A stretch of 64,000 nt of DNA from Anaerolineales bacterium UBA2395 (GCA_002343775.1 DDSH01000006.1:195984-259983), one strand, 5' to 3'; positions 48,458 to 57,425 are shown, counted from the stretch's first letter. Notes: a model not told the origin generated them from the sequence alone. Program-made: numbers and translations.

Positions 48458-50824
48458 ATGGAAAAATTCACCCATGCGAGCATCAAGCGCATTGCCTTTA
48501 TTGGGAATTACCTGCCACGTCAATGTGGCATTGCCACCTTTACCACCGATCTGTGTGAGACCATTGCCAATGAATTCAAAAGCACTGCATGCATTGCGCT
48601 ACCTGTAAATGATACAGAGACGGGTTACGAATACCCGTCACGTGTTCGATTTGAACTGACCGAGAAGGATATTGAATCCTACCGGCGTGCTGCCGATTTC
48701 CTGAACATCAATAACGTCGACATAATTTCTTTACAACATGAATACGGTATCTTTGGAGGGAAGGCAGGGAGTTATATCCTAGCACTCCTGCGTGAATTGC
48801 GGATGCCGGTTGTCACAACATTACATACGGTCTTGAGGGATCCCAATCCTGATCAGCGCCGGGCACTGGAAGAGATCGTTTCTCTTTCGGACCGAGTAGT
48901 TGTCATGAGCCAACGAGGGGCAGAATTCCTGCGGGATGTTTATCACGTACCTGAAGAAAAGATCGACCTGATCCCTCATGGCATACCAGATGTCCCATTT
49001 GTAGACCCGAGTTTTCACAAAGATCTATTTGGCGTGGAGGGCAAAAGCGTTTTGCTGAGTTTTGGTCTGCTTTCAGCGAACAAAGGCATCGAGAACGTTA
49101 TTAATGCTTTGCCTGTCATATTGGAAAAATATCCCAACGTGGTGTATATCGTTGTCGGCGCAACACATCCCCACATCATACAGAACGAGGGCGAGACCTA
49201 TCGGCTATCGCTGCAGTGGCTGGCTCGTGAAAATGGTGTGGAAGGCAATGTGATCTTCTATAACCGGTTCGTCAGCCCGGAGGAACTTGTCCAGTTCATC
49301 AGCGCGGCGGATATATACATCACTCCTTATCTTGACGCAGCACAGATCACATCCGGAACCCTAGCCTATACAGTTGGAGCGGGGAAGGCGGTCATCTCCA
49401 CCCCATACTGGTACGCAGAAGAGATGCTGGCTGGTGATCGCGGCGTGCTGGTGCCATTCAGTGACCCGCAGGCGTTGGCTGAACAGGTAATTGATCTGTT
49501 GGATAATGAGTCAAAGCGCCATGCCATGCGCAAGCGCGCCTATCTGTTTGGACGGGATATGATCTGGCCGCAGGTTGCAAGCCAATATATGAAGACATTT
49601 GAACGCGCCCGCTCTGATCATCGTTATTTTGCCGCAGCAGAGTATGCGGTCAAGCCTCTGGACAAACGCGCAGGAGATTTGCCCCCTCTCAAACTGGATC
49701 ACTTGCGTCACCTCACGGATGATACTGGCATCTTTCAGCATTCTATTTTCACAATACCTAACTATCGCGAAGGATATACGACGGATGACAATGCCCGCGC
49801 ATTGTTGGTGAGCACACTTCTGGAAGAAGTTGGCAATACGGATGCTGTTGATCTGGCGACCCGTTATCTCGCGTTTACGTGGTACGCTTTCAATACAGAG
49901 ACCAGGCGCTTCCGCAACTTTATGGATTATCAGCGAAACTGGCTCGAAGAGAGTGGCTCAGATGACAGTCATGGCCGCGCCCTTTGGGCACTCGGCACAG
50001 TCTTGGGACGTTCGAATACCCCAGCGCTGCAAAACATGGCTGGGCGTATGTTTCAGCAATCGTTACTCGCAATTCTTGAAACGACCAGTCCGCGCGCCTG
50101 GGCTTTTGCACTGATCGGAATACACGAGTATTTACTGCGTTTTGCTGGTGACAGCCGTGCTAGTCAGGTACAGGGTGGATTGGCAGGGAGACTCATGAAA
50201 CTTTATCAACAGAATCGTAAAGATGGATGGCATTGGTTTGAAGACAAGCTAACCTATTGCAATGCCACTTTGTCACATGCCATGCTATTGTGCGGAGAAT
50301 CCATCCCAAATAGTACGATGACGGAGGTAGGATTGGAGTCCCTCCACTGGTTGTTAGATCTGCAAAAATCTGAGGCGGTAGGTGGGCATTTTGTACCTAT
50401 TGGCTCCAATGGCTTCTATCCAATGAATGGGAAACGCGCACGTTTTGATCAGCAACCTGTCGAAGCCCAAGGGATGGTCTCTGCCTGCCTGGAAGCTTTC
50501 CGTATCACCGGAAAAAAAGTCTGGCACAGGGAAGCCCGTCGCGCCTTTGAATGGTTTCTTGGACGAAACGACTTGCACCTCCCAGTCTACGACCCGACAA
50601 CAGGTGGTTGTCGGGATGGACTGCATCCTGATCGACCCAACGAAAATCAAGGAGCCGAGTCCACACTTGCATTTCTTCAATCGCTATTGGAATTACAACT
50701 GGCGAAAAACATTATGATGACTGATGAGGATACCCGTATTGACCAATCAACCCCTGCAACTGCTTCAACGCCACAAACTCAACCCCATCCTGACAGCCGC
50801 AAACTGGCCATATCAAGTCAATAG
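48458..50824 (+). CDS. Two-domain protein: GT4 glycosyltransferase plus alpha/alpha-toroid domain
   Basis: 788 residues from the ATG with GGAAGGA ahead. Residues 1-400 are a GT-B fold of family GT4 (GNYLPRQCGIATFTTDLCE; LLSFGLLSANKGIENVINAL; ITPYLDAAQITSGTLAYTVG). Residues 430-750 form a helical toroid-like domain with YTTDDNARALLVSTLLEEVG and HWFEDKLTYCNATLSHAML, as found fused to such transferases. The last 35 residues are Thr/Gln/Pro-rich and lie in the overlap with the next gene. Together with the GH130 enzyme it probably makes or turns over a beta-mannan-like glycan. Confidence 0.85.
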   Translation: MEKFTHASIKRIAFIGNYLPRQCGIATFTTDLCETIANEFKSTACIALPVNDTETGYEYPSRVRFELTEKDIESYRRAADFLNINNVDIISLQHEYGIFGGKAGSYILALLRELRMPVVTTLHTVLRDPNPDQRRALEEIVSLSDRVVVMSQRGAEFLRDVYHVPEEKIDLIPHGIPDVPFVDPSFHKDLFGVEGKSVLLSFGLLSANKGIENVINALPVILEKYPNVVYIVVGATHPHIIQNEGETYRLSLQWLARENGVEGNVIFYNRFVSPEELVQFISAADIYITPYLDAAQITSGTLAYTVGAGKAVISTPYWYAEEMLAGDRGVLVPFSDPQALAEQVIDLLDNESKRHAMRKRAYLFGRDMIWPQVASQYMKTFERARSDHRYFAAAEYAVKPLDKRAGDLPPLKLDHLRHLTDDTGIFQHSIFTIPNYREGYTTDDNARALLVSTLLEEVGNTDAVDLATRYLAFTWYAFNTETRRFRNFMDYQRNWLEESGSDDSHGRALWALGTVLGRSNTPALQNMAGRMFQQSLLAILETTSPRAWAFALIGIHEYLLRFAGDSRASQVQGGLAGRLMKLYQQNRKDGWHWFEDKLTYCNATLSHAMLLCGESIPNSTMTEVGLESLHWLLDLQKSEAVGGHFVPIGSNGFYPMNGKRARFDQQPVEAQGMVSACLEAFRITGKKVWHREARRAFEWFLGRNDLHLPVYDPTTGGCRDGLHPDRPNENQGAESTLAFLQSLLELQLAKNIMMTDEDTRIDQSTPATASTPQTQPHPDSRKLAISSQ

Positions 50825-51671
50825 CGTATTCAATCCTGGCGCCACATTACTTGCGGACGGCACCACTTTACTTTTGTGCCGAGTGGAAGATCGACGCGGT
50901 CTCTCCCATCTTTGTGTTGCCAGATCGGCAAATGGCGTGGATGGCTGGCAGATCGATTCACCACCTACACTTATGGCCGACCCAGAACGGTTTCCCGAGG
51001 AGTACTGGGGTATAGAAGATCCTCGCATCACCTATATCCCTGAATTGGAAAAGTATGCAATTGCATATACAGCCTACACCCGGGACGGACCAGGCGTGGC
51101 ACTGATGCTCACAAAGGATTTCCATCAATTTGAACGTTATAACGTCATTATGCAGCCAGAAGATAAGGATGCGGCTCTTCTGCCTCGCCGCATCAACGAG
51201 CGTTGGGCACTTATCCATCGTCCAGTTAGTGCGACAGCAGCTCATATCTGGATTTCCTATTCCACTGACATGCGGGAATGGGGCAGCCATAAAATGATCC
51301 TTAAGGCGCGGCTTGGTGGATGGTGGGATGCGAATAAAATTGGGCTTTCCCCGCCTCTTATTGAAACACCGCAGGGCTGGCTGATGATCTATCACGGTGT
51401 AAAGCACAATGGGGCAGGAGTAATTTACCGATTAGGTCTTGCCCTATTTGATCTGAATAATCCAGAGAATTGTTTGAAACGCAGTGATGAATGGTTTTTT
51501 GGCCCTGAAGAATCCTACGAGTTACATGGTGATGTTAACAAGGTTGTTTTTCCTTGCGGTTATACCATTGCACCTGATGGCGACACTCTTCGCATTTACT
51601 ATGGTGCGGCAGATTCAAGTATTGCTTTGGCAACGGGAAGTGTCCAATCTATGCTTGCGTGGTTAAAGTAA
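50724..51671 (+). CDS. GH130-family glycoside phosphorylase/mannosidase
   Basis: 315 residues. NSVFNPGATLLADGTTLLLCRVEDRRG, in short, and WGIEDPRITY, TWDANKIGLSPPLI-like GWWDANKIGLSPP and YHG are the marks of the five-bladed beta-propeller of GH130. The catalytic acid should be the Asp in IEDPR. Enzymes of this family act on beta-mannosides, often by phosphorolysis. The start overlaps the transferase gene by 101 bp in another frame; the N-terminal sequence LLQRHKLNPILTAANWPYQ is conserved in the family, so the overlap is real. Translational coupling is likely. Confidence 0.87.
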   Translation: MRIPVLTNQPLQLLQRHKLNPILTAANWPYQVNSVFNPGATLLADGTTLLLCRVEDRRGLSHLCVARSANGVDGWQIDSPPTLMADPERFPEEYWGIEDPRITYIPELEKYAIAYTAYTRDGPGVALMLTKDFHQFERYNVIMQPEDKDAALLPRRINERWALIHRPVSATAAHIWISYSTDMREWGSHKMILKARLGGWWDANKIGLSPPLIETPQGWLMIYHGVKHNGAGVIYRLGLALFDLNNPENCLKRSDEWFFGPEESYELHGDVNKVVFPCGYTIAPDGDTLRIYYGAADSSIALATGSVQSMLAWLK

Positions 51672-51737
51672 ATATGGAGTCGATCCCGCATATATTCGGC
51701 AGGTCGAACGGGTTTCAGTAGTTGGAAGGAGATTCCT

Positions 51738-51992
51738 ATGCAAGAAAGAAAATGTTCCAAATGTGGATCGGTCAATGTGTATAAGAACACGAGCAACAAC
51801 TGGCATAAGGATGGCGTTGTCATCCAGATGATAGCAGATGATAGTTTCAACGATCTGTTTCAAACAGAGGCGTTTCTCTGTCTCGATTGTCGTAATCTGG
51901 ATATTCAGGTTGCGGAAACTAGCACGATGTATGGAGAGCAAAAAACACTGGTTGATACTATACAAGCCAGCAACAATTGGATCAAGGTCTGA
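51738..51992 (+). CDS. Small zinc-ribbon protein
   Basis: 84 residues. CSKCGSVNVYKN near the N-terminus and CLDCRNLDIQ later supply two Cys-x2-Cys knuckles about 40 residues apart. The rest is beta-rich and neutral. GGAAGGAG is ahead of the ATG. The next small gene begins 14 bp after its stop and is probably co-transcribed. Function unknown; nucleic-acid or protein binding is likely for this fold. Confidence 0.75.
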   Translation: MQERKCSKCGSVNVYKNTSNNWHKDGVVIQMIADDSFNDLFQTEAFLCLDCRNLDIQVAETSTMYGEQKTLVDTIQASNNWIKV

Positions 51993-52006
51993 AAGGAGAA
52001 ATTACA

Positions 52007-52144
52007 ATGAACGCAGTAGCAAACAAGCCCAAGCCCAAGCGTCCATCCAAGGGACAACGCAAACATAATCGGTTAGTAAAACAGGAAGCCCGCAAGGCAA
52101 ATACCCCAGGAAACAATACGAAAACACGCAAGCGCCCTGCATAA
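52007..52144 (+). CDS. Very basic 45-residue protein
   Basis: Starts MNAVANKPKPKRPSKGQRKH and ends NTKTRKRPA; about 15 Lys/Arg and no acidic cluster. AAAGGAGA lies 7 bases ahead of the ATG, the strongest ribosome-binding site in the area. The composition recalls nucleic-acid-binding or ribosome-associated peptides, but no family is recognised. It is the second gene of a two-gene unit with the zinc-ribbon protein. Confidence 0.65.
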   Translation: MNAVANKPKPKRPSKGQRKHNRLVKQEARKANTPGNNTKTRKRPA

Positions 52145-52214
52145 AGTTACATTGGTCTCGGATATTAACCTGAACAGCACCATTGTTGACTCATGACAAA
52201 TCCGCTGGAATTCT

Positions 52215-52376
52215 ATGTATCGTTCACTTACATATGTTCGAGAAGATCAAGTGCATATCCTGTATTTTGATGGGCAACAATGCGAAGAACTACATTCCAT
52301 GCGACGAACCCTCGTTGTTGCCAATCCTGCCATTGAAATGGATTTAGCTAACCGGGGAGGCTTGGTAGAGAAGTGA
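52215..52376 (+). CDS. Possible 53-residue protein
   Basis: Reads MYRSLTYVREDQVHILYFDG and later MDLANRGGLVEK, protein-like composition without repeats. Only a weak GGAA precedes the ATG. It may be a real small gene or a remnant; nothing similar is recognised. Confidence 0.3.
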   Translation: MYRSLTYVREDQVHILYFDGQQCEELHSMRRTLVVANPAIEMDLANRGGLVEK

Positions 52377-52537
52377 AGTGCCCTCGACGTTGAGTTAGAT
52401 GCCCAATGTGGTCTGATCTAGTATGCTTGAATGAGTCTGCATAGGAACCTGCCTGTAGTAATGAATTGATAGAATCGGTATAAAGCAGGCAGGATATGGG
52501 ATTGAACAAACTACCGGTAGACAGCAAAAAGTGGATA

Positions 52538-52564
52538 GATTGTTGATGGGAATGTTTTAAACGA
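52538..52564 (+). repeat. GATTGTTT...GTTTTAAA element, copy 3
   Basis: Begins GATTGTTGATGGG and ends AATGTTTTAAACGA; two to three differences from copy 2. The flanks of the three copies are unrelated. Confidence 0.65.
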
Positions 52565-52645
52565 AAGCATCCATGTACATAGGGTGTTCATTCGTTTTCT
52601 GCTTTTTGTTCTCTATATGGAGTCATAAACCGAGCAGGTCTAAGT

Positions 52646-52691
52646 TTATACCCGTATACCAGATATGTACCCTGCTGGGCAGATTCGATTG
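52646..52691 (+). repeat. Dispersed 26-bp repeat, copy 5 (with extended right arm)
   Basis: Core TTATACCCGTATACC then AGATATGTACC, identical to copy 1, then CTGCTGGGCAGATTCGATTG. It lies about 100 bases downstream of the response-regulator stop at 52794, the same kind of position as copy 2 behind the regulator at 17678. Confidence 0.75.
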
Positions 52692-52793
52692 AGGCTTTGA
52701 AGGCAGATATAGTGGTCATTTTAAGGGCTTTTTTGGAGACGTGTGATAAATCTGCCGCTAAAGAAAATCAAACCTGATAACAACCTAAAGACC

Positions 52794-53453
52794 CTATTCT
52801 TTCTTTATCAAACCCTCTTGCAGGGCAAATTTGACCAATGCCGCCCTTGTTCGCAACCCAAGTTTTTCCATACCGCGCGCGCGATATGTTTCCACAGTTT
52901 TAGCGCTCAGGCTGAGTTGTTCAGCGATCTCTGCGCTGGTATGACCAAGCGCCACCATTTTTAGAACTCCCTGCTCTCGTTCACTTAGATTTGACCATGT
53001 TAGATCTGCGTTGGAGAATTTCGTTTCAGGCAAAATATCCTCAAGCAAAACGCGCGTCATGGAGGGGTGGACATACATCTCGCCCCGTAGGACTGCCTGA
53101 ATAGCGGAGATTAGCTCGGCATCCGCTGCTTTTTTTAGAACATAGCCGCTTGCTCCGTGCTTCAATGCCTGCCGTAGATATTGTGGATCATCATGCATGG
53201 TGAGGATCAATATCTTTATGGATGGAACCATCTTTCGCAGGGTGGGTAATATTTCCATGCCACCCAGACTTGGCATACTAAGGTCAAGTAGGATTAAGTC
53301 AGGCTGGAGTTTTTCTGCCAGTGATAATGCCTCCGAGCCCGTGGATGCTTCTGCCACAACTTCAAATTCATGTTGTCCAATGAGAAGTAGACGTAGTCCA
53401 GCACGTAAGACAGCATGATCATCCGCAATAAGAACGCGAATTGGGCTGCTCAT
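52794..53453 (-). CDS. NarL/FixJ-type response regulator
   Basis: 219 residues. Receiver with Asp11-Asp12, phospho-acceptor Asp57 (LILLDLSMP), conserved Thr/Lys (ILTMHDD, YVLKKAAD), then LuxR helix-turn-helix at about 150-210 (LSEREQGVLKMVALGHTSAEIAEQ). The start overlaps the kinase gene by four bases. Last gene of the PhnD-like/kinase/regulator operon. Its targets are not identifiable here. Confidence 0.93.
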   Translation of the reverse strand: MSSPIRVLIADDHAVLRAGLRLLLIGQHEFEVVAEASTGSEALSLAEKLQPDLILLDLSMPSLGGMEILPTLRKMVPSIKILILTMHDDPQYLRQALKHGASGYVLKKAADAELISAIQAVLRGEMYVHPSMTRVLLEDILPETKFSNADLTWSNLSEREQGVLKMVALGHTSAEIAEQLSLSAKTVETYRARGMEKLGLRTRAALVKFALQEGLIKKE

Positions 53454-54883
53454 CGGTTTGCTTCCATTTGTTCGTTATGAAGCGGGATTTCAATGAAAAC
53501 GCTCGTTCCGTTCTCATGAGACGACTCAATTGTCAAAGCCCCATGCAGAAATTCCGCCCGCTCACGCATACCCAACAAGCCGAGATGACGTTCGCCATGA
53601 TTTGCGTTGATATCAAACCCGATGCCATCATCCTCCACGATAGCCCGTACCATATCGCCATGACGTTCCACCAGAATGCTGGCAGATTTTGCATGAGCAT
53701 GGCGGGCGATGTTGGTCAGAGTCTCTTGTACAATGCGGTAGATGGCGGTCTCGACTTCGCCTGGAAGGCGTTCACCCAATTGAATGGCGACATCCACGGG
53801 GATTTTATAGCGTGTCTGCCATTCTGACACCAATCTTTCGAGTGCGGCGGATAACCCCAGGTCATCGAGAACACGCGGGCGTAAACGCATGGAAAGGTCG
53901 TGGACTTCATCCAAGGTTTTGGACGCCACGTCGCGCAGATCAGTGGCTTTGGAGATGGATGCGCATTGGGCACAATTGGTTTCCATGACACGCAGACCGA
54001 CAATGAGGGATGTCAAATTTTGTGAGGTGGAGTCGTGCAATTCACGCGCAATGCGGCGACGCTCGTCTTCCTGCGTTGTAATCACTTTCTCAAGCAATTG
54101 TCTCCGCAAAACTTCGCGCTCCTTGCGGAGTTCATCCGTACGCGCCAGTTCTTCTGTCATGGAGTTGAACGCTTCAGCTAGATCTCCGATCTCATCATTT
54201 GCCCAACGCAGGACGCGTGGCGAAAAATCTCCTTTGGCTACGGCTTGGGTGGCTTGTGCCAGTGAAATGATCGGACGGGTAAGAATCCAAGTCAGCGAGA
54301 CTGCCACCAAAATGCCTGCGATGGAAACCAGCAGGGTGGTCAGGATGAGCTGAGCCGTCAGCGTGGAGACTGCCGTTCGGATGGAAGCATCCGAAAGTCC
54401 GATACGCGCCGTGCCGACTTTGCCATCCAGGATCGGAACGGCGGTATCCCACACGAGTCCCTCATCCGTTTGAATCAGGGAGGTATGGTGATGCTCGCCC
54501 GATTGAACGGTATTGAGGGGGATCAGGTCGAGCGGAAAACCGCCTTCAAACGTGTGCGCAATCACCTGCCCGTGATTGTCCACAATGAAGGCGTAGCGAA
54601 TGTTTGGGTTGTTGGCAATGGTTTCCTTGAGAAGATCGTGCACGCCAAGCAGATCATTGAGCAGGATCGGGTCGGTGGAACGGGCGGCAAAGTCGCGCGA
54701 GACCGAGATGCTCTGTTCTTCCATTTGCGCAGTCATGGTTCTGGTCAGAGCGTAACGCGCTTGCATGGTGACACCCGCTCCCAATAAAATCACCAACCCC
54801 AGCACAATGCCAAGGATCTTGGTGCGGACGCTGACCGCGCCTGCGATCTCCCACATTCGTTCGGATACCCTTTGAAACGTCAT
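53450..54883 (-). CDS. Membrane histidine kinase (Cache-like sensor, HAMP, HisKA_3)
   Basis: 477 residues: membrane helix at 22-42, extracytoplasmic sensor at about 45-180 (NIRYAFIVDNHGQVIAHTFE), second helix at 182-205, HAMP at 205-260 (RPIISLAQATQAVAKGDFSP), HisKA_3 with the His in RRIARELHDSTSQ, and ATPase domain (EDDGIGFD, GLLGMRERAEFLHG). A Cys-x2-Cys pair (NCAQCAS) lies in the dimerisation region and could be redox-active. It overlaps the PhnD-like gene upstream and the regulator downstream, so all three are one functional unit. Confidence 0.92.
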   Translation of the reverse strand: MTFQRVSERMWEIAGAVSVRTKILGIVLGLVILLGAGVTMQARYALTRTMTAQMEEQSISVSRDFAARSTDPILLNDLLGVHDLLKETIANNPNIRYAFIVDNHGQVIAHTFEGGFPLDLIPLNTVQSGEHHHTSLIQTDEGLVWDTAVPILDGKVGTARIGLSDASIRTAVSTLTAQLILTTLLVSIAGILVAVSLTWILTRPIISLAQATQAVAKGDFSPRVLRWANDEIGDLAEAFNSMTEELARTDELRKEREVLRRQLLEKVITTQEDERRRIARELHDSTSQNLTSLIVGLRVMETNCAQCASISKATDLRDVASKTLDEVHDLSMRLRPRVLDDLGLSAALERLVSEWQTRYKIPVDVAIQLGERLPGEVETAIYRIVQETLTNIARHAHAKSASILVERHGDMVRAIVEDDGIGFDINANHGERHLGLLGMRERAEFLHGALTIESSHENGTSVFIEIPLHNEQMEANR

Positions 54884-55800
54884 GGCAATTCCGAGGTTGG
54901 AATGATCGCGTACAGTTCCCGCACTTCATCGTAGGCGCTGTCGTCGAGCAGCACAAAACTGTCCACGCCAATGGATGCGAGCGCATCTTTTGCATCAGGG
55001 TCTGTGGACATTGCCAGCAAAAGGGTTTGAATATCCGCTTTTACCTGCGGGCGGGTGAAGGGACTGATGACCACAGGCGGAATGCCAAAATCGGGTGAGC
55101 GGTGGATGACGCGCAATTTTTCGGCAAGTGATGGGTCACGCGCTAGGGCAAATTCGAACACCAGCGAATCCACAGCAGCCCCATCCGCCACACCACTTGT
55201 AACAGCGCGGATGGCTTCATCGTGGCTGTAGGTGAAGAACGTGCGGGCAAAAAAATTATCAGGGCTGTACCCCAATGTGTGAACAAGGTAGGTTGGGTAC
55301 ACCCGTCCGCTGAGTGAGATCGGGTCGGTGAAAGCAAAGACCTTGCCGCGCATATCCTTCATGCTTTGCGCCGTGCTGGACGAAGGCACAATCAACACCG
55401 AGTTATAGACGGTCTTTCCATTGACCTGCGGCGCAACCAACAACTCCATCCCAAACGTATCGTGCCCTTCGATGTATGCGCTGGTGCAGACGAACGCCAC
55501 ATCGACCTCGCCGTGTTCGATCAATTCATTTACTTCCATATACGTTTTGCGCTGCACCAATTCAACAGGGCGGTTGAGCTTTTCTTCCAGATATAACAGA
55601 AGCGGTGAATACGATTGTACCGTCCCCTTGGGTGAGATCACCGCCGCTACTGCCACGCGCAACGGCACTGCGTCATGCCCCGCAGGAGTAGGAAGCGGTT
55701 GCAGATCGTTCAAGTTCACACTGCCTGCTACCTGCGTTTCAGAAAAAGGTGAGCAGGCTGCCAGTAACACTGAAAGTATTACGAGAAGCGTTTTATTCAT
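54880..55800 (-). CDS. PhnD-like periplasmic binding lipoprotein linked to the kinase
   Basis: 306 residues from the ATG at 55800, with AAAGGA ahead; a longer frame is open upstream but has no signal peptide at its start. Lipobox LAAC (MNKTLLVILSVLLAAC). The mature part is of the phosphonate/phosphite-binding fold (VAAVISPKGTVQSYSPLLLY, GEVDVAFVCTSAYIEG, GKVFAFTDPISLSGR). No permease or ATPase is adjacent; instead the stop overlaps the kinase gene. It should present a ligand to the sensor domain of the kinase, as in three-component systems. Confidence 0.87.
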   Translation of the reverse strand: MNKTLLVILSVLLAACSPFSETQVAGSVNLNDLQPLPTPAGHDAVPLRVAVAAVISPKGTVQSYSPLLLYLEEKLNRPVELVQRKTYMEVNELIEHGEVDVAFVCTSAYIEGHDTFGMELLVAPQVNGKTVYNSVLIVPSSSTAQSMKDMRGKVFAFTDPISLSGRVYPTYLVHTLGYSPDNFFARTFFTYSHDEAIRAVTSGVADGAAVDSLVFEFALARDPSLAEKLRVIHRSPDFGIPPVVISPFTRPQVKADIQTLLLAMSTDPDAKDALASIGVDSFVLLDDSAYDEVRELYAIIPTSELP

Positions 55801-55931
55801 GGCAGTCCTTTCCTCCGTGAATGTAGCAAATCGGATATGCATTGTCCAGTGATGAATATCACCGAATTCGTTACTTTGGATACCCCCCGCTTCATGCTGA
55901 CCCGATGCCTGATTCTGCACCCATGCCCTTC

Positions 55932-56753
55932 CTACCCCAAAGTATGTTTTGTCTCCCAATCTTGCACAGCTTGCAACACACCATCTGCAATGCGGGCGGG
56001 ACGCTCGCCAATTCCAGCCACTAGCGTTCCATCCCCACGTGGATCGATCTCGATCACCTTGGTGTGCATTTCCACAGGGACATCGTCATGCGTAATGCCG
56101 CGCAGTACGCCAGTGATCGGCGCAGTCAACGGCGTTTCGTTGATGACTGCAATCACCTGACCCTCCGTCACCATGTCGCCGATCTGAAACTCGGTCTTAA
56201 ACCTGCCAGCGCACGGCGCATACAGGTAGCGGTCACGCGCATGACCTTCAATGCTGATCGGCTCTCCTTGCAGCGGCGCGGTTCCTCCAGAGGTAATGAC
56301 CCGTCCCAAATCTTCCCCTCGCGCGGTCTCGATGGCAATATGCACATTCCTGCCTGCGGAGAAATTAGGACCCAATCCGATAGTCAGCGGTGCCATGTGA
56401 ATCTGCCGTGCTGGCTTCTTGTGCTTCCGCATCCGCGCATCCACCAAAACTTGTGGACGGAGTTTCTCGACCAGCCGATAAAAATCGCTCACCAAAATTG
56501 GAATACAAGCGGGGGCAAGTAATCTTGCCCGCACGTTTACAGTATCCACCCGTTTTGCTGTTATGTCATCCAATGTCGTTTCACCATCAAAGATCGCATC
56601 GGCAAAAGCCATTTTGCGGCGGGTCACGCTCGGTTTGGGGTCGTCATGAATGACAACACCATAACCCGCTTGGAACAAACGATGAGCGACTGCCGAAGCG
56701 ACATCGTTCGAGCCACGAATAAGGATGCGCAAGCCGATTTTCTCTCGGTTCAT
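55932..56753 (-). CDS. YqeB-like protein of selenium-dependent molybdenum hydroxylase systems (EF2563 type)
   Basis: 273 residues. The N-terminal dinucleotide-binding-like region RILIRGSNDVASAVAHRLFQ and the central IHMAPLTIGLGPNFSAGRNV with EGHARDRYLYAPCAGRFK are those of the YqeB family, thought to serve maturation of molybdenum hydroxylases. No signal peptide. It follows the FmdE-like gene by 18 bp and shares with it a probable Moco riboswitch. Its exact reaction is not established. Confidence 0.8.
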   Translation of the reverse strand: MNREKIGLRILIRGSNDVASAVAHRLFQAGYGVVIHDDPKPSVTRRKMAFADAIFDGETTLDDITAKRVDTVNVRARLLAPACIPILVSDFYRLVEKLRPQVLVDARMRKHKKPARQIHMAPLTIGLGPNFSAGRNVHIAIETARGEDLGRVITSGGTAPLQGEPISIEGHARDRYLYAPCAGRFKTEFQIGDMVTEGQVIAVINETPLTAPITGVLRGITHDDVPVEMHTKVIEIDPRGDGTLVAGIGERPARIADGVLQAVQDWETKHTLG

Positions 56754-56771
56754 TGGAGGGATAAGAACCTG

Positions 56772-57377
56772 TCACGCACCTGCTTTTTCAAAGACCGGCA
56801 TGGATACGGGAAGTTGATAATATGCTCTCGAAGCGCATGCCCTGCACAGAACCTGCCCATTCGTATGGATTTCCCGTTCATTCATTATTTCCTCACCGCA
56901 ACTATCGCAGTTGATACGCACTCCGGGGCGGGAAACGATCTCGGCAATTGAAGTTGCAAGATACACTTCACACACCGTGAACATCACATCATCTGGCATG
57001 ACCTGATATGCCTGCATTTGGGCAAAATAGTGACGGGGTTCATTGGGGGCGTATTGATATGCCCGTTCACGAACATCCAATGTGGGTGCAACACGAATTG
57101 CCAGCCCGGTCTGGGTATCGACAAAAGTTGCCGCCGCTTTGCCATAATCTTCCACGCGCAGGGTGCGATGCCCGACCGAGCAATCTGTAGCGGCTGTCAG
57201 ACCATCGGCGAAACAACCGTCCGTTTCGGTGATGACAAGCAAGCGTTTGCTGCCTTGATTTGCAGATACACCCAATGCCTTGATTCCGCATAACCCCATG
57301 CGTACGCCAAGGATCTGACGTGGACAGAGATGTGAATGATCGCGTGAAGATTTTTCGAGCAGAGATTGAAGATCCAT
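56772..57377 (-). CDS. FmdE-family protein with C-terminal zinc ribbon
   Basis: 201 residues from the ATG at 57377, which has TTGGAG seven bases ahead. The FmdE signature HSHLCPRQILGVRMG is at about 15-29 (His and Cys ligands), followed by TETDGCFADGLTAATDCSVG. The last 60 residues hold CDSCGEEI and CRAC, a zinc ribbon. FmdE homologues accompany molybdenum enzymes and may bind the cofactor. Probably co-transcribed with the YqeB-like gene. The long leader carries the riboswitch candidate. Confidence 0.83.
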   Translation of the reverse strand: MDLQSLLEKSSRDHSHLCPRQILGVRMGLCGIKALGVSANQGSKRLLVITETDGCFADGLTAATDCSVGHRTLRVEDYGKAAATFVDTQTGLAIRVAPTLDVRERAYQYAPNEPRHYFAQMQAYQVMPDDVMFTVCEVYLATSIAEIVSRPGVRINCDSCGEEIMNEREIHTNGQVLCRACASRAYYQLPVSMPVFEKAGA

Positions 57378-57398
57378 TTGTGAACTCCAAAAATACAA

Positions 57399-57424
57399 AG
57401 GCTGCCCTATGGAAAGGACAGCCT
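57399..57424 (-). terminator. Leader hairpin with U-rich tail ahead of the FmdE gene
   Basis: AGGCTGTCC pairs with GGGCAGCCT across a short loop on the minus strand, followed by TTGTATTTTTGG, just ahead of the ribosome-binding site. It may be the expression platform of the upstream riboswitch candidate. Confidence 0.5.
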
Positions 57425-57425
57425 C

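Larger units (their letters stand above)
52145..52793. other. Spacer with two dispersed repeats
   Basis: Apart from the doubtful short frame at 52215 it contains element copy 3 (52538) and repeat copy 5 (52646). The stretch 52377-52537 shows nothing recognisable. Confidence 0.4.
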
